DNA of 64,000 nt from CAYNST01 sp964546435 (lineage in GTDB: Bacteria; Pseudomonadota; Gammaproteobacteria; Pseudomonadales; Cellvibrionaceae). Location of the stretch: the NCBI GenBank assembly GCA_964546435.1, contig CAZJKJ010000011.1:10234-74233 (forward strand). Reading direction: 5' to 3'. Made by a program: the position numbers and the translations under genes. This document shows, piece after piece, positions 43,463 to 52,155 of the stretch; the stretch's first letter is position 1; every line of letters starts with the position of its first letter. Under the pieces are notes generated by a model. It saw only the letters and a program-made list of their open reading frames with translations, was not told where the DNA came from and ran no database searches.

Positions 43463-46096
43463 ATGAGTAAAGACAAGTTGGGCCAGCAGCCAGACGAATC
43501 GGTGTACGGATCGAAAGATCAGGACAAGACACGCATTCGCCCGGCGAAAGCCAAGGCAGCACGGCCGGCCGAGCCATCTGGGGATCTGATTGCAGGAACC
43601 GGGTCGCTGTCGTCGGACACGGACATTGAACCCTCACTGGGCTCGGGCATTCTGGACGATGAATCGTCTTATACCGCCGTTGATGTCGGTCGAGACCTGC
43701 GCGTCCCGGCGGATACTCAGCCGCTGGACACGGAATCCGTACAGCCACCTCCCCCGCCTGCCAGAAACGGGCGCAATGCCAGTCTCACCCCCACGGACAT
43801 CCTGAAGAACCGGTTCATTCTTGAACGGGTACTCGGTGCCGGTGGCATGGGGGTAGTTTACAAGGCGAAGGATCTCCTCAAGGTGGAGGCGCAGGATCGG
43901 GATCCCTACGTCGCCATCAAGGTCCTCGGAGAAGAATTCAAATACCATCCGGAAGCGTTTATCGCGCTGCAACGTGAATCCCGCAAAACCCAGCGGATTG
44001 CGCACCCCAACATCGTCAACGTTTACGATTTCGACAAGGATGGCGACACGGTCTTTATGACCATGGAATATCTTGAAGGGGTGGGTCTGGATGTCCTCAT
44101 CAAAAAGTACCGCAGCACGGGCGGACTGCCGCGACCGGACGTCTGGGTCATTCTGGAAGGCATTTGTGCGGCACTGGCCTACGCGCATGATCAAAACATC
44201 ATTCACTCGGATCTGAAGCCGGGCAATATTTTTGTCACCCAGTACAACACTGCCAAAGTATTCGATTTCGGGATCGCCCGGGCCGTCGCCAGCGCCGAGC
44301 TGGGTGATCAGGATTACGATGACAGAACCGTATTTGACGCCGGTAACCTCGGGGCGCTGACGCCGGCCTATGCCAGCCTGGAAATGCTCGAAGGTGACCC
44401 CCCGGACGTGCGGGACGATATCTACGCCGTCGGTTGTATCGCTTACGAGATGTTCACGGGCAAGCACCCGTATCAGCGCAAGAACGCCCGCGATGCCAAA
44501 AAGCTCGGCCTTAAGCCCGCCAGAATTGAAGGTCTGCGCAAGGACCAGTGGCGGGCGATTGAGCGCGCCCTGGCGTTCAACCGCCACGACCGGATCGGTT
44601 CGGTTCACGAATTTTCAAATCAACTGAAGAAGAAAGACAGCCTGCCGCCGCAGATCTGGATGATGGCGGCGGTGTTGCTGATCACACTGGTATCGGCGGT
44701 GGCCTACTTCAATACCCAGGCGTTCCGCTATTCGCAGCCGAAGATGTCGGAAGACGAAGTGCGGATGCAGATCGAACGTCAGATTCGCCTGGAAATGCTG
44801 CAGAAAAACATTTCCGAGATGATCGCGTCGCCGGTATTTGATGAACGCTGGGAGCGCGTGCTGTGGGAGCGGGTGCAGAACCTGATGGAGCTGCTTGGAA
44901 TGGATAACGAGCAGGTGCGCACAACTCTCAAACAGGTCTACGGGCTTTATCTGGTGCAGATCGAAGCGGCACTGGAGAAAAATGACATCCAGCTGGCGAA
45001 GCAGTACATCGAACGCGGTGGACGCTATCATCAGGGCGAAATCGAATTGAAGGTGCTGAGCCAGATTGTCGAATCAGTGGAAGGCGACCTACTTGAGCAG
45101 GGGAGCGCGCACGCGGAAAAACCGCTGCAACCGGGCGCGGACCCGCAGGCGCAACCCAGGCCTGCCGATGCGACGGCGGTGGCACGCCAACAGGAATTCG
45201 ACCGCGTACTGGCGAGTGTTACCGAGCAGCTGCACTGTAACCGTCTGTTGGAGATGGACGTTTTCATTCAGGACATTCAAAAGCTGCGGACCCTCAACAT
45301 GGAGCGGTATGGCGGCCAGGAAGCGGCCATCATTCGCGGCTTGAGCGATTGCATATCCAAAATTGCGCGCAACTTTCCCGAGCGGGCGAAGGTGGCTCGC
45401 ACGGCGGCGCTTTCGATATTCCCCAATAACGCCACACTGACAGAAATCGATATCACCACCCGCGACAATTGCACGCTTTCACTGGCCGGCGCCGGGAATA
45501 AAGGCAAGCGCGGATTGTGTCAGGATATACTTTCCGGCGGTGGTCGCAGTCCGCGCATGGTGGTCATCCCGGCGGGCGGCGCTGTAGCTGCCTTCGCGGT
45601 GGGAAAGTACGAAGTGACCGTCGCCGAAATCAATCATTACTGTCGCGCCAGTGGCTCCTGTCGCAGCATCAACGAAAGCAATTCGGCCTTGCCGGCGACC
45701 GGGCTGTCTATCGAAATGATTGGCAGCTATCTGTCGTGGCTGAGTGCGGAAACCGGATTCAAGTACCGGCTTCCCACGCTCGAAGAATGGCAGCACGCCG
45801 CGCAGGCCAGCGGAAACAGTCTGGATTCAAACCGCAATTGCAAACTGGATAATCGCGGCATAAATGTTGGCGGAACGCTGGTAAATGCGACCGTAGGCAA
45901 GCAAAATAGCTGGGGTTTGGTCAACTATATCGGTAACGCTTCAGAATGGGTAACCAGTGGCGGTGGTCTCGTGGCGGCGGGCGGCTCGTTTGCAACGCCA
46001 ATGGATGAATGTTCAATTGAATACAGTCAGCCGGCCGGTCCGCCGGGATCAGACAACGGATTCCGCGTATTGCGCGAACTCGTCCCGACATCGTGA
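43463..46096 (+). CDS. ppkA: Ser/Thr kinase PpkA-like with C-terminal FGE/SUMF1-type domain
   Basis: An 877-aa protein: acidic N-terminus (1-105), kinase domain (about 112-385; VLGAGGMGVVYKAKDLL glycine loop, Lys in VAIKVL near 150, catalytic IIHSDLKPGN near 247, VFDFGIARA), one transmembrane helix (MMAAVLLITLVSAVAYF, near 396), a helical periplasmic region, and a formylglycine-generating-enzyme-like C-terminus (VGKYEVTVAEINHYCR, YRLPTLEEWQHAA, NGFRVLRE). The HRD motif is HSD. In P. aeruginosa PpkA the periplasmic part is instead a von Willebrand A domain. The periplasmic domain probably senses envelope signals. Confidence 0.92.
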   Translation: MSKDKLGQQPDESVYGSKDQDKTRIRPAKAKAARPAEPSGDLIAGTGSLSSDTDIEPSLGSGILDDESSYTAVDVGRDLRVPADTQPLDTESVQPPPPPARNGRNASLTPTDILKNRFILERVLGAGGMGVVYKAKDLLKVEAQDRDPYVAIKVLGEEFKYHPEAFIALQRESRKTQRIAHPNIVNVYDFDKDGDTVFMTMEYLEGVGLDVLIKKYRSTGGLPRPDVWVILEGICAALAYAHDQNIIHSDLKPGNIFVTQYNTAKVFDFGIARAVASAELGDQDYDDRTVFDAGNLGALTPAYASLEMLEGDPPDVRDDIYAVGCIAYEMFTGKHPYQRKNARDAKKLGLKPARIEGLRKDQWRAIERALAFNRHDRIGSVHEFSNQLKKKDSLPPQIWMMAAVLLITLVSAVAYFNTQAFRYSQPKMSEDEVRMQIERQIRLEMLQKNISEMIASPVFDERWERVLWERVQNLMELLGMDNEQVRTTLKQVYGLYLVQIEAALEKNDIQLAKQYIERGGRYHQGEIELKVLSQIVESVEGDLLEQGSAHAEKPLQPGADPQAQPRPADATAVARQQEFDRVLASVTEQLHCNRLLEMDVFIQDIQKLRTLNMERYGGQEAAIIRGLSDCISKIARNFPERAKVARTAALSIFPNNATLTEIDITTRDNCTLSLAGAGNKGKRGLCQDILSGGGRSPRMVVIPAGGAVAAFAVGKYEVTVAEINHYCRASGSCRSINESNSALPATGLSIEMIGSYLSWLSAETGFKYRLPTLEEWQHAAQASGNSLDSNRNCKLDNRGINVGGTLVNATVGKQNSWGLVNYIGNASEWVTSGGGLVAAGGSFATPMDECSIEYSQPAGPPGSDNGFRVLRELVPTS

Positions 46097-46161
46097 AAGA
46101 ATATTTACTCTACTGAACAATACTGGTGGTACGGCCGATCGATGGAAACTGGAGCTTCGAC

Positions 46162-46413
46162 ATGACGGAAATTAATTATTCCGCGCTGGTACGTGAGTTG
46201 CTGGACGACTATTTCGAGCGTCGGCTCAGTCGCTATGAATACCTGGCCCGGCGGCGTGCACTCATGGACCGGATTGATCGTGAGTTCAACGGCGAAAGCA
46301 TCGCCCAGCACTGGTTCGAAGAGGACCTGGCCGGATTTATCAATCAACCCGATACCACGGCCGTGGCGGACAGCGCAAAAACCATCCCCGGTGAGCGACA
46401 AAGAGCGAAATAA
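46162..46413 (+). CDS. Small hypothetical protein at the head of the motor operon
   Basis: An 83-aa charged, helical protein (LLDDYFERRLSRYEYLARRR) without signal peptide or membrane segment. ATG at 46162 has GGAG upstream. I do not recognise it. It lies 65 bp after ppkA and 142 bp before the TolQ-like gene, so it may belong to either unit. The Tyr/Arg-rich helix suggests a protein-binding helix, but there is no more to say. Confidence 0.6.
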   Translation: MTEINYSALVRELLDDYFERRLSRYEYLARRRALMDRIDREFNGESIAQHWFEEDLAGFINQPDTTAVADSAKTIPGERQRAK

Positions 46414-46555
46414 TTTTGTGATCCGTCATGATTTCCATGCCCGCCTGAGGACCCTCTGCAATCTTCCCGGCAATCCTGACTCAATCCTTCGCTGAGTTCT
46501 TCGGCGATTTTTGCAATCCCAGACAACACTACCCAGAAGTTCGAGGCACCACTCA

Positions 46556-47173
46556 ATGGAACTGGTTAAATTTTTTCAAGCAGGCGGACCCTTCATGTAC
46601 GCGATACTGGCTGTGTTCGCCGGTGGTCTGATCATCGCCGTGGAGAGGCTGGTGGTGATTTCATCGACACAGTCCCGGACCAATCGCGTCTGGAACCAGC
46701 TTACCCCGTTACTGCATGCGCGGGATTTACCTCAGGCTGAACGGCTGTTGCAGTCCCATACCACACCGCTCGCCCGGGTGCTGCAATATGGTCTTGCGAG
46801 AATGCGGCGCCAGGCCCGCCGGGAATCCATAGAGAGCGCCATGGAAGAAGGCATTATGGAAGTGATGCCCGAGCTGGAAAAACGCACCCACTACCTGGCC
46901 ACCCTCGCCAACATTGCCACGCTACTCGGCTTGCTGGGTACTATTATCGGCCTTATAGAAGCCTTTACGGCAGTTGCCAACGCGGATCCGGCCGAGAAGG
47001 CGGACCTGCTTTCGGCGAGCATTTCGGTGGCCATGAACACCACGGCTTTCGGCCTGGTGGCGGCCATTCCGCTGATATTCATACATACCTGGCTGGCCAC
47101 CAAGACCACGCGCCTGATGGACAATATCGAAATGGCGAGCGTGAAATGTCTCAATCTCATTACTGAAGAATAA
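46556..47173 (+). CDS. MotA/TolQ/ExbB proton channel protein
   Basis: A 205-aa protein with three transmembrane helices: MYAILAVFAGGLIIAVERLV near the N-terminus, then two after a cytoplasmic loop, TLANIATLLGLLGTIIGLIE and AMNTTAFGLVAAIPLIFIHT. The last two carry the family signature (L-L-G-T-[IV]-x-G-[LM] and T-x-x-G-L-x-x-A-I-P). Such proteins form the pentameric stator of proton-driven machines. It is followed at once by two TolR/ExbD genes, the arrangement of AglR-AglQ-AglS, where one TolQ and two TolR proteins make the Myxococcus motor. ATG at 46556 is chosen by the conserved start of the first helix. Confidence 0.94.
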   Translation: MELVKFFQAGGPFMYAILAVFAGGLIIAVERLVVISSTQSRTNRVWNQLTPLLHARDLPQAERLLQSHTTPLARVLQYGLARMRRQARRESIESAMEEGIMEVMPELEKRTHYLATLANIATLLGLLGTIIGLIEAFTAVANADPAEKADLLSASISVAMNTTAFGLVAAIPLIFIHTWLATKTTRLMDNIEMASVKCLNLITEE

Positions 47174-47180
47174 GCCTGCC

Positions 47181-47750
47181 ATGAAGTTGCGGCGCAGGAA
47201 AAAAATTCTGCAGGAAACGGTGGAGCTGAACATCACGGCATTTCTCAATCTGATGGTTGTGCTGGTGCCGTTTTTGTTGATCACCGCGGTATTTTCCCGC
47301 ATGACTGTGCTGGAGTTGACGCTGCCGGCATTCGGGACAGAAGCCGGTTCCGAAGAGGCAGTGACGCTCCAGTTACAGATGCTCGTGTATCCGGACCGGC
47401 TGGAGATTCGTGATGTACAACACGGCCGCATCGCCGCGTTCCCGGTAGAGAATCGCGAGATCAACTGGCGACCGGTCAACGCTACGTTGCTGCAAATCAA
47501 ATCCGCCTTTCCGGACAGCCGTTCCATAACCTTGCTGCTACATCCGGATATCAGCTACAGCCAGCTCATCGAAATCATGGATCAGGTCAGCATCGCCCAG
47601 GTGGTGAACCAGGCTACCCTGGAAACGTATGAGTTGTTTCCCGACGTGGCGGTCGGCGGTGCGCCATCGTCAGCTGCGGACCGGGACATTTCTCTGGAGG
47701 AGCTGGGCGGGAAACTCCGGCCGTCCAACGGTGACGCGCATGCAAAGTAA
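47181..47750 (+). CDS. ExbD/TolR family protein 1
   Basis: A 189-aa protein with a short basic N-terminus, one transmembrane helix with the pattern ELNITAFLNLMVVLVPFLLI and a periplasmic domain. The usual proton-carrying Asp of ExbD/TolR at the start of the helix (P-L-[IV]-D-[VM]) is represented by A-F-L-N-L, i.e. Asn rather than Asp, while Glu precedes it. It may be the non-translocating member of the pair. The start is 7 bp after the TolQ-like gene. It overlaps the next gene by 11 bp. Confidence 0.9.
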   Translation: MKLRRRKKILQETVELNITAFLNLMVVLVPFLLITAVFSRMTVLELTLPAFGTEAGSEEAVTLQLQMLVYPDRLEIRDVQHGRIAAFPVENREINWRPVNATLLQIKSAFPDSRSITLLLHPDISYSQLIEIMDQVSIAQVVNQATLETYELFPDVAVGGAPSSAADRDISLEELGGKLRPSNGDAHAK

Positions 47751-48249
47751 ATCCCGTCGCGCGCGGCGCATGGAGCGGCACCACAAGATGCTCAAACCGA
47801 GACCACTGAATCTGGTGTCGCTCATGGACATTTTCACGATTCTGGTGTTCTTCCTTCTGGTTAATTCCTCCAGTGCTCCCCAACTGCCCACCCGGAAAGA
47901 CCTGACCTTGCCGAGCTCGGTCAGTCAGAAAGTTCCCGAAGATTCGGTGGTGCTGGCAATCACACCCGAGCGGATTCTCCTGCAGGGCAAGGAAATCGTG
48001 CAGTTGCAATCGCTGGATTCGGCCAGCGGCGAAGTGATATTGCCGCTGCAGGATGAGCTGGTATTTCACGCTAAAAACCGGCAACTGGACAGTCGCGAGG
48101 AAATCGGCGGTCTGGCGGTAACGATCATGGGAGATGAGAATATTGCATACGGATTATTGCACCGCATTTTGCAGACCTGTCAGGCAGCAAATTACACCCG
48201 GATTGCCTTTGCGGCACAGCAGAAAGACCAGGCAGGGATCGGCAATTAA
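47740..48249 (+). CDS. ExbD/TolR family protein 2
   Basis: A 169-aa ExbD/TolR homologue with basic N-terminus and helix NLVSLMDIFTILVFFLLVNS. Here the essential Asp is present (S-L-M-D-I-F-T), so this is the probable proton-conducting partner. The periplasmic part ends in GLLHRILQTCQAANYTRIAF, the usual C-terminal fold. ATG at 47740 overlaps the previous gene by 11 bp; its TAA shares a base with the next ATG. Confidence 0.92.
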   Translation: MQSKSRRARRMERHHKMLKPRPLNLVSLMDIFTILVFFLLVNSSSAPQLPTRKDLTLPSSVSQKVPEDSVVLAITPERILLQGKEIVQLQSLDSASGEVILPLQDELVFHAKNRQLDSREEIGGLAVTIMGDENIAYGLLHRILQTCQAANYTRIAFAAQQKDQAGIGN

Positions 48250-49214
48250 TGGACGCGTTGCAATATCGTGAACTGGCGTTGGCATGGCGGCCGGGCGCAC
48301 GGAATGATTTCTGGTTTTTCACCACCGCAGTCTCGTTTGTCAGTCTGATCCTGTGCCTCGGTTTTCTGGTATCCCGACTGGAGATTCCCGTAGAGCCGCG
48401 CTCGACAGTGCATGCTCCTGAGCGCGTGGCCCGATTCATCACACACAGCCGGGAAAAAACACCCCCCGCACCGGTTGTTCGTGAGCCTGAAAAATCCCCT
48501 CGAGTGGTCCCCCCGCCGGAAATAAAACCGCCCCCGAACACGGCGAAACCGGCCCCGGCGCCGCGTCGTCCCCGCTCGACGGCGCCGGAAAAACCCCTGA
48601 CCGGACAGCAGCGTCAGGCGCGGGAAGCCGCGGCGAACAGCGGCCTGCTAAAGGAGATGGCCGTTCTGCGGGAACTGACGGACACCGGCGATCTCGCGGG
48701 ACAGTTGAGCGCTCCGATACCCTCAAATTCCGGTGTCGCTGCTGCGGCCCCCAAGCCGAGGATGCGCAGTGCCGCTCGCGACAGCGGCGCGGTGGACGTC
48801 AGCCAGCACCGGGTTACCGCAGCCCGGACCGAGCTGAAGCAACGGGAAATGACCGAAGTGCAGGAAGTGCTGGCCTCGAATTCCGAAGCGGCGGCCGTTG
48901 CAGCACCCCAGGTTGCGCCCGTCGGTGAACAGCGATCGCAGGAGGAAGTCACCCTGATTGTCGATCGCCACAAAGGACAGCTGCAGGCTTTGTACAACCG
49001 CGCGCGCCGGGCGAAACCGTCTTTGCGCGGAATTGTCCTGATTGCGCTCACCATTGCCCCTGACGGCCGAGTGACCCACGCGGAAATTGTCAGCAGCGAG
49101 CTGCATGATCCGCGTCTGGAACAGAGCATTGTTGGCCGCCTGAAAGCCCTGCAGTTCGGTGCAAAAAATGTAGGGACAATCACCGTCAATTATCCGATCG
49201 AATTCCTTCCCTGA
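48249..49214 (+). CDS. AgmX/PglI C-terminal domain protein (TonB-like)
   Basis: A 321-aa protein with one N-terminal transmembrane helix (residues 21-42), a long Pro/Ala/Arg-rich periplasmic spacer (PPPEIKPPPNTAKPAPAPRR) and a C-terminal domain of about 90 residues (HKGQLQALYNRARRAKPSLR, GIVLIALTIAPDGRV, then KNVGTITVNYPIEF), the AgmX/PglI type. This is the shape of a TonB-like force transducer. In Myxococcus the AgmX-type proteins GltG/GltJ couple the AglRQS motor to the Glt complex. It is the last gene of the motor operon. The Pro-rich spacer is long enough to reach the outer membrane. Confidence 0.9.
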   Translation: MDALQYRELALAWRPGARNDFWFFTTAVSFVSLILCLGFLVSRLEIPVEPRSTVHAPERVARFITHSREKTPPAPVVREPEKSPRVVPPPEIKPPPNTAKPAPAPRRPRSTAPEKPLTGQQRQAREAAANSGLLKEMAVLRELTDTGDLAGQLSAPIPSNSGVAAAAPKPRMRSAARDSGAVDVSQHRVTAARTELKQREMTEVQEVLASNSEAAAVAAPQVAPVGEQRSQEEVTLIVDRHKGQLQALYNRARRAKPSLRGIVLIALTIAPDGRVTHAEIVSSELHDPRLEQSIVGRLKALQFGAKNVGTITVNYPIEFLP

Positions 49215-49367
49215 ATCCGCTGTTTGCAAGAGTGTGAACAAGCCCGGACCCGGGCTCTGGACTAATTAAAAGTAGCGGCGTAGGGTTGCTGGCATAATTC
49301 TAAAAATCAAAGTCTGTGCCCCGTCGGGCGACTGCGCAGAAATTTAAAGCTGATGAGAGTTATTGCC

Positions 49368-49895
49368 ATGAATAACGATGCGTTGAATGATTTGTGGGTA
49401 TTCGCAACCGGCCTTTATGAAGTGGAATCCGTAAAAATTTCCTGCCTGGATCTCCAGGAAAAATATGCGGCGAACATTACCCTGATCCTTTGGCTCACCT
49501 GGCTGGATGCGACCGGCAGGGCGCTGGATCGCAAAGCTCTGGACGAGGCGCAGCAGATTGTCGGGGGCGCGGACCAGAGTAACCAGCGGCTCTTGAGCCA
49601 GCTACGTCTGACCCGAGCCCTGCTTACCGACGGCTGCAACTTTACCCGGGTGCAGTGCCAGATGATCAATAAACACTTGCTGGCGGCTGAGCTTGCGGTG
49701 GAAAAGGTGGTCATACAGCGTCTGCAGGACTTTACCGCGCGCTCAAACCAGGTCGATAACGGTGTTGAAGTGGTGAGCCTGTTTGATTATTTCGCACTGA
49801 TCAATATTCCCAACCCCGCCCAGCGCGCCGCTCGCCTGATTGAAAAAAGCCGTGCGTACATGGCAGTCATTGCCGACAGTCTTGCGATGCATTGA
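49368..49895 (+). CDS. TIGR02444/DUF2390 family protein
   Basis: A 175-aa soluble helical protein. LNDLWVFATGLYEVESVKIS near the start and LDLQEKYAANITLILWLTWL are the family's N-terminal pattern. Its function is not known; homologues are found widely in gammaproteobacteria, often as single genes. ATG at 49368 is chosen over 49353 because the family starts directly before the [LP]-[LW]-x-F segment. It converges on the ankyrin gene, with a REP-like repeat between. Confidence 0.85.
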   Translation: MNNDALNDLWVFATGLYEVESVKISCLDLQEKYAANITLILWLTWLDATGRALDRKALDEAQQIVGGADQSNQRLLSQLRLTRALLTDGCNFTRVQCQMINKHLLAAELAVEKVVIQRLQDFTARSNQVDNGVEVVSLFDYFALINIPNPAQRAARLIEKSRAYMAVIADSLAMH

Positions 49896-49920
49896 CTGCC
49901 GCAGGGACCTCGCCCATTTA

Positions 49921-49990
49921 TGTCACCCTGCGCGAAGTCCGTGTCATCCTGCGCGAAGTCTGTGTCATCCTGCGCGAAGTCGCAGGATCT
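49921..49990. repeat. Three 21-bp tandem REP-like units
   Basis: Units start at 49921, 49942 and 49963, each of the form TGTCATCCTGCGCGAAGTC. The last extends to AGGATCT, so ATCCTGCG-CGAAGT-CGCAGGAT forms a perfect 8-bp hairpin. A single related copy is at 9359-9386. Both lie between convergent genes. Confidence 0.85.
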
Positions 49991-50115
49991 ACCGGCGTTC
50001 GCGCTCACGAGACGGTCGATAGGCATGTAATCTGCGCTCGTCTACAGCCCGCCAGCGTCTGTACGAACAGTTGTCGGGCGAAGGTCAGGCAAGGCAGGCA
50101 CTTCTCGTACAGAGC

Positions 50116-52155
50116 CTAGAATATTCCCAGAACGGCCTTGCTCTTAACCAGGTCGAGCATTTCCGGGCTCACCTGCGCGGCCAGGTCGATGGCGGAAAAT
50201 CCCAGTTTGTTTTTGCGCGAAACGTTGGCGTTTGCCGCGAGCAGGTCTTTCACGATGGCGGCCGATTTGCTGTTGACGGCTTCCATCACTGCGGTATTGC
50301 CCCGCTGATTGCGCAGTTCCACATCCGCCTTCTGGCTGAGCAACCATCTGGCCATTTTCAGATCGCCATTCTGAGCTGCAATCATCAGCGCCGTGTTACC
50401 CGACAGAGTCTGGCGGTCGATTTTGTCCACCGGCAGCAAGGTGCGGGCACATTCAAAGCAAGCGCTTTCCACGGCAACCAGAAACGGTGTCCGGCCCAGT
50501 TGATCCGCGTGTGACGGCGCCACCCCCGCTTCCAGCAAACGGGTGACCAGCTCGGCATTCTGATCGCGGGCAGCGAACCACAGCGCATTGCGACCGGCGC
50601 TGTCGGCCACCTGAGTGGCACCGGCCAGCGACATGAGACGATCGATAATGGCGGCGGTGCGATGTTCCGTCGCTGCCAGCAGATAATAATCCACCGGAAC
50701 CTTGTCCATCTGCGCCGATTGCTTTGTCAGTCCGTGTTCGAGGAGGTAATCCAGCAGGATTTCTGCCACGGCATTGTGCCCTTCTTCAATGGCGGCGTGG
50801 ACGGCGTCTTTGCCGGCATCATCCTTAACGAGGGGGCTGGCGCCCTCATCCAGAAGTATTTCTACAATTTCTTCCCGTTCCAGGCGGGTGGCGATGTGCA
50901 GGGCCGTCATGCCGTTATAGGCACCGGCATTGGCATCGACCCCGTGATCGAGCAGCACCTGCACCATGTCCGGGCTGTTGTGGCGCACCGCGAGCCCCAG
51001 CAGGCTGGAACCATCCGGCAAGGGCTGGCGTACACCCTGGGGGTTGGATTTGAGCAAGGTTTTCAGCAATTCGACGTTACTGTTGACGACCGCAGACGCC
51101 AGCGGAGACAGGTCCGAGGAGGCGCGCACCTGTTTGGCCAGAGCGGCGACATTCCGTTTGACGGGTTTGTGCTGCCAGCCCAGCCCATTCTCTGCGCCGA
51201 CCTGCTGCAGGTGCTGAATGGCACCGGGCAAACCCTTGGCTTCGGCGACGTCCAGCGGTGTCCAGCCTTCTTTATTGCGCAGATTGATGGGCGCGCCATG
51301 CTTGATCAGCAACCGGGCGCTGTCCACCCGATCCAGGCGCAGGGCGAAGTGGAGCAGGCTGTCGCCATTGGCAAGGACCTGTCCCGGCTGGGCGCCGGCT
51401 TCGAGAAGAATTTTCAGGACGCCCAGATGTCCGTTTTCGAGCGCGGTTTGCAGTGCAGTCAAACCGAAGCGGTCGCGATGATTGACATCGAGTCCCTGTT
51501 GCAGCAGCCAGCGGACGCTCTTGTCCTTGCCGGCCGCCGCAGCGGTGAACAGCGCGGTGCGTCCCGCCTTGTTTTTGATGTCTGGCGCGACACCCTTATC
51601 GAGCAACTGTTGCAACCGATAGTGATCCTGACTGCGGGCGGCGCCAAACCACTGATCGGTCAATGCGCTGGGGTCGGCGGGCCGGGCCAGTGCTTCCGCG
51701 TCCCGTTGCAGATGCCGTTCCGCCGTTGAATAGCCCTTGCTGGCGGCGCTGTGCAGCAGTTCTTCGGCGCGGGCGGGGTCGACTTCCCGGAGCTTTTGCG
51801 ACAGCAAATAGCTGGCACCGGCATGCTTCTGGTTGGCGGCGCGTTCCAGCCACAGACGCGCGCGATTGTCGTTTTTCGGGGCACCCTGGCCGCGTGAATA
51901 CAGCATGGCGAGCTGGTATTGGGCTTCCGGATCGCCGTTTTGTGCGGCCACTTCGTACAGCTCGAACGCCTTGTCGAACTGGCGCATGCGCACGGCTTTC
52001 CGGGCGGCCTGCAAATCATCGTCGGCCCAGGCCGGAAGAGGGGCCAGCAGGAGGTTCAGCCCAAAGCCGAGAATCAATGCCATTCCCCGGCAGGATCCCC
52101 AGAGCCTTCGGCGCGGCGCAATCACGCTGGGTGCCAGTACCTTACGCAGTCCCAT
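50116..52155 (-). CDS. Exported Sel1-like/ankyrin-repeat protein
   Basis: A 679-aa protein with a signal peptide (ALILGFGLNLLLAPLPAWA), two Sel1/TPR-like repeats (GDPEAQYQLAMLYSRGQGA) and about twelve ankyrin repeats (AGRTALFTAAAAGKDKSVRW, FGLTALQTALENGHLGVLKI, GNTALMIAAQNGDLKMARWL). It should be a periplasmic scaffold; Sel1 plus ankyrin repeats imply protein binding, not catalysis. It starts 14 bp inside the end of the flavoprotein gene, so the two are linked in translation and probably in function. Two alternative ATGs exist upstream of the signal peptide. Confidence 0.88.
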   Translation of the reverse strand: MGLRKVLAPSVIAPRRRLWGSCRGMALILGFGLNLLLAPLPAWADDDLQAARKAVRMRQFDKAFELYEVAAQNGDPEAQYQLAMLYSRGQGAPKNDNRARLWLERAANQKHAGASYLLSQKLREVDPARAEELLHSAASKGYSTAERHLQRDAEALARPADPSALTDQWFGAARSQDHYRLQQLLDKGVAPDIKNKAGRTALFTAAAAGKDKSVRWLLQQGLDVNHRDRFGLTALQTALENGHLGVLKILLEAGAQPGQVLANGDSLLHFALRLDRVDSARLLIKHGAPINLRNKEGWTPLDVAEAKGLPGAIQHLQQVGAENGLGWQHKPVKRNVAALAKQVRASSDLSPLASAVVNSNVELLKTLLKSNPQGVRQPLPDGSSLLGLAVRHNSPDMVQVLLDHGVDANAGAYNGMTALHIATRLEREEIVEILLDEGASPLVKDDAGKDAVHAAIEEGHNAVAEILLDYLLEHGLTKQSAQMDKVPVDYYLLAATEHRTAAIIDRLMSLAGATQVADSAGRNALWFAARDQNAELVTRLLEAGVAPSHADQLGRTPFLVAVESACFECARTLLPVDKIDRQTLSGNTALMIAAQNGDLKMARWLLSQKADVELRNQRGNTAVMEAVNSKSAAIVKDLLAANANVSRKNKLGFSAIDLAAQVSPEMLDLVKSKAVLGIF

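Noticed and set aside
49921..49990. A CRISPR array
   Set aside because: The units are contiguous with no spacers and no cas genes are present; a tandem REP-like repeat fits.
50662..51729. A 355-codon plus-strand frame
   Set aside because: It is the antisense of the ankyrin repeats, which are unmistakable on the minus strand.
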